A stretch of DNA of 7,647 nt from Puniceicoccaceae bacterium (GTDB taxonomy: Bacteria; Verrucomicrobiota; Verrucomicrobiia; Opitutales; Coraliomargaritaceae). Below, one piece after another: positions 6,033 to 7,647 of the stretch. Made by a program: the position numbers and the translations under genes. The notes under the pieces were generated by a model. That model was not told where the DNA came from. It saw only the letters and a program-made list of their open reading frames with translations, and ran no database searches. The stretch spans positions 1-7,647 of the forward strand of contig PXBU01000149.1 of assembly GCA_003566795.1 (NCBI GenBank). The letters run 5' to 3'. Every line of letters starts with the position of its first letter. Within the stretch, counting starts at the first letter, position 1.

Positions 6033-7217
6033 TTAGAACAGCATACGCCAGGCACCGTAGAGCGTGGTGGCCTTCAGGTCACCGGCGGTGTCGGTCTCCA
6101 GTTCGGAGCGCTCGATGCCGAACATAACTTTGTGGGCATCACCAGCAAAGTAGTAGTTGGCACCGAGGTAGACTGCGTGGTATTTGTCGCCACGCTCAGC
6201 ACCGCCACCGAGGATGCCGCCGTCGGCATTACGCGCATAGCGACTGGCCGCCCGGATACCCTGGTCGTTGTCGGATCTGGCTTGCTCGTAGCGGCCAACA
6301 AACTCGAGATTATCGGAAACGAAGAACGACGGCATGATATACCAGCCACGAGTGGTGTCTTTGTCGAAGGTTTCGACTTGGATGTATTCAGCCCGCAGAT
6401 CGAAGGGTGCCAGCTTGTAGTGCGCGGAGAAGGAGACACCCGTCTCGAAGGGATCACCGAAATTACCGTTGCTATCATTTGCCTTCAGCAGATCGAGGCG
6501 CAGCCCCAGCTTGTGCTCTTCAGGGAGAAGGTCATCGAGTTTCAGGCCGCCACTCAAACCGAAGAGGTAGCGCCCACTGGTGCCATCATTATTCCGGTTC
6601 GTCTCATCGGTGTAAAAGCCGCCCGCATAGGAGAACATGCCACCAGCCTTGCCATCGACGGTGACGCCGTTCATCACGCCGGGAGCAGCGATGTTGGTCA
6701 TCATGCTGCGCTCGACCGTCTTGATAGAAGCGGAGGATGTGTTCTCTTCGTAACTGAAGATGGGCTTATCCGCACCTACTTTAACATGCGCGAAGTCATG
6801 TTCACGCCACTGGAGAAAGGCGCTCCGAATTGTGAAATCATTAGCATCATTGGGCACGAAGTTGGCCTCGATTTGAGCGCGCACGTTTTGGGCGAGGTTG
6901 CCCCGCATGCCGAACCGCACACGACGCAGTTCGAGCGTGTTGTAGTCACCACTGCCATTATCGTTTTTGGCATCGACATAGCCGAACTGACCTTGGATGC
7001 GGCCACGGATTTGCAGGCTGTCGAGGTTGGTGCTGGAGGAGGTAACCGCAACGCGCGAGGGCTTACTGGCAGCTTCTTGCTGAAGTGCGGTAGCTTCCGC
7101 ATTGGTTACAAGGCCCTTTTCAACCAGCAGGTTGAGAAGCGCCTGATCACTGGCCGATGCGGTCGATGCGAGTGCAAGACCGAAAGCGGCTGAAATTACC
7201 GGAATTAATTTATTCAT
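6033..7217 (-). CDS. OprO/OprP-type outer-membrane porin (phosphate-selective porin family)
   Basis: At 394 residues it has the size of OprO/OprP-family barrels. A signal peptide covers residues 1-22 (hydrophobic core, ends STASA). A short helical N-terminal segment (DQALLNLLVEKGLVTNAEA) is typical of many members and may mediate trimer or cell-wall contact. The rest alternates short polar turns with amphipathic strands, and the chain ends in WRMLF with a C-terminal Phe, the signal for the BAM complex. LELRRVRFGMRGNL followed by VRAQIEANF is the strand pair characteristic of this family. It forms a passive channel in the outer membrane. Family members are named for phosphate or pyrophosphate selectivity, but many are not tested, so the substrate is inferred. 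A candidate Pho box upstream (7303-7342) supports phosphate control. The start ATG (7217-7215) is fixed by the signal peptide; its leader is AT-rich with no Shine-Dalgarno. Confidence 0.85.
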   Translation of the reverse strand: MNKLIPVISAAFGLALASTASASDQALLNLLVEKGLVTNAEATALQQEAASKPSRVAVTSSSTNLDSLQIRGRIQGQFGYVDAKNDNGSGDYNTLELRRVRFGMRGNLAQNVRAQIEANFVPNDANDFTIRSAFLQWREHDFAHVKVGADKPIFSYEENTSSASIKTVERSMMTNIAAPGVMNGVTVDGKAGGMFSYAGGFYTDETNRNNDGTSGRYLFGLSGGLKLDDLLPEEHKLGLRLDLLKANDSNGNFGDPFETGVSFSAHYKLAPFDLRAEYIQVETFDKDTTRGWYIMPSFFVSDNLEFVGRYEQARSDNDQGIRAASRYARNADGGILGGGAERGDKYHAVYLGANYYFAGDAHKVMFGIERSELETDTAGDLKATTLYGAWRMLF

Positions 7218-7288
7218 TAGTTTTATTGGTTTGTTAGTTGTTGGATGCCGCTAATCCGCTTGCTGCGCGGAAATACCAGCGCCGCGAT
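7218..7288 (-). other. 5' leader of the porin mRNA
   Basis: If the -10 at 7289-7294 is used, transcription would begin near 7282 and give a leader of about 65 nt. The last 25 or so bases before the ATG are very A-rich on the mRNA strand (for example CAAACCAATAAAACTA), with no Shine-Dalgarno. Such A-rich leaders suit translation starts that do not rely on SD pairing. I see no riboswitch-like structure. Confidence 0.35.
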
Positions 7289-7342
7289 GCTATACCTCAA
7301 TTGTTTCGGCAAGATGGCTGTTTTGTAACAAAGCGGTGAATT
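7289..7342 (-). promoter_or_regulatory. Candidate Pho box and -10 element of the porin gene
   Basis: Read on the minus strand from 7342, four 7-mers are spaced by 4 bp (11-bp period): AATTCAC, TTGTTAC, CAGCCAT, CCGAAAC, with spacers CGCT, AAAA, CTTG. The middle pair, TTGTTAC-AAAA-CAGCCAT, is the best match to the PhoB direct repeat CTGTCAT with an A/T spacer; the outer two are weaker. A -10-like TATAGC (7294-7289) lies 8 bp after the last unit and no -35 is needed in Pho promoters. The same 8-bp spacing occurs in the divergent site at 7520-7573. The match is by eye only. Confidence 0.5.
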
Positions 7343-7350
7343 GTAGCCAT

Positions 7351-7450
7351 CGTAGGGGTGGTGCTTGCGCCACCCGCGAGCGTTCGGGGAGGTCACGCTG
7401 GTTTCGTGGCCTCTCGAACGTTCGCGGGCTTCCCCAGGAAAGCCCCTACG
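7351..7450. repeat. 100-bp REPIN/MITE-like inverted-repeat element
   Basis: The element begins CGTAGGGG (7351-7358) and ends with its exact complement (7443-7450). Inner arms 7373-7386 and 7415-7428 pair except for one G-T wobble. Then 7389-7397 pairs with 7405-7413 (one wobble) around a 7-nt loop. Between outer and inner arms each side has 14 bases that do not pair across but contribute to side hairpins: GGTGG with CCACC on the left, GGGCTT with AAGCCC on the right. Each end therefore reads GTAG followed by a hairpin, the build of a REPIN, two inverted REP units with a spacer. It lies between two divergent promoters and carries no gene. Confidence 0.6.
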
Positions 7451-7519
7451 TGATCATTCTCCACCGTCCACCGACCTCCGCTCTGGGCTCGCAGACTAAA
7501 AATCCGCGAAAACCGAGAG

Positions 7520-7573
7520 TTCACATATTTGTAACATAAGAGCCACATTTTTGGCACATCCGTTGATTATCTT
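7520..7573 (+). promoter_or_regulatory. Candidate four-unit Pho box and -10 for a gene beyond the right edge
   Basis: Four 7-mers at an exact 11-bp period all end in ACAT: TTCACAT (7520-7526), GTAACAT (7531-7537), GCCACAT (7542-7548), GGCACAT (7553-7559). The 4-bp spacers are A/T-rich (ATTT, AAGA, TTTT). This is the design of PhoB boxes (CTGTCAT units with A/T spacers); the E. coli pstS box also contains a CTTACAT unit. A -10-like TATCTT (7568-7573) follows 8 bp after the last unit. It points right, so the regulated gene starts outside the window. Confidence 0.6.
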
Positions 7574-7647
7574 CCGGCTGTCGTCGGTGCCATGCATCGA
7601 TGACGGGGATGCTTCCATCTCCTGATTACCAAATCTTCATCTAAACC
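7574..7647 (+). other. Presumed leader of the unseen right-hand gene
   Basis: The bases after the candidate -10 contain ATGs, but the frames close at once: ATG 7593 stops after three codons, and ATG 7601 runs 14 codons to a TAA near the window end. No coding start can be assigned. I expect the gene to begin beyond position 7647. Confidence 0.3.

Noticed and set aside
6132..7193. Long open frame of 353 codons on the plus strand opposite the porin gene
   Set aside because: It is the antisense shadow of a porin with a clear signal peptide, barrel pattern and C-terminal Phe. The frame has no recognisable domain or signal and no promoter of its own.
7336..7539. 67-codon plus-strand frame across the 100-bp hairpin element
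   Set aside because: It reads through the palindrome and the Pho-like repeats; the product is low-complexity and basic, with no known motif.

Overview
The window looks like the chromosome of a Gram-negative bacterium with moderately high GC, most likely a member of Verrucomicrobiota, class Opitutia. This is inferred from gene content and style, not from a marker gene. The reasons are a TonB2/TtpC-type proton-channel operon, an OprO/OprP-type outer-membrane porin, no clear Shine-Dalgarno motif in front of any of the genes, and intergenic DNA full of small palindromes and heptamer repeats.

Layout. (1) 3-599, +: the C-terminal half of an MFS transporter cut by the window edge. (2) 600-986: a gene-poor stretch, AT-rich on its left, holding a perfect 14-bp-arm palindrome and a GTAG-type palindromic repeat. 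(3) 987-5872, +: one operon of a DUF3450 coiled-coil periplasmic protein, a TtpC-like fusion of a periplasmic coiled coil to a MotA/TolQ/ExbB channel, a stand-alone ExbB, an ExbD and a secreted TPR protein. This is the order of the TonB2 clusters of Vibrio and relatives, but the TonB gene expected between exbD and the TPR gene is absent. Only a 27-codon frame that might be its 5' remnant sits there. The ExbD gene has lost any normal start codon: its conserved N-terminus can be read only from an ATT, directly behind a block of heptamer repeats. (4) 5873-6032: a GTAG-type palindrome and an intrinsic terminator for the opposite strand. (5) 6033-7217, -: an OprO/OprP-type porin. (6) 7218-7647: a control region with two divergent candidate Pho boxes, each made of four 7-mers at 11-bp spacing with a -10-like hexamer 8 bp beyond. 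They flank a 100-bp hairpin element. One faces the porin, the other an unseen gene to the right.

How the genes work together. The ExbB/ExbD/TtpC proteins should use the proton gradient of the inner membrane to energise transport through outer-membrane receptors, with DUF3450 and TPR as periplasmic partners. Without a local TonB they must borrow one from elsewhere or do a TonB-free job. The porin and the Pho-type sites suggest the right-hand end belongs to a phosphate-starvation regulon.
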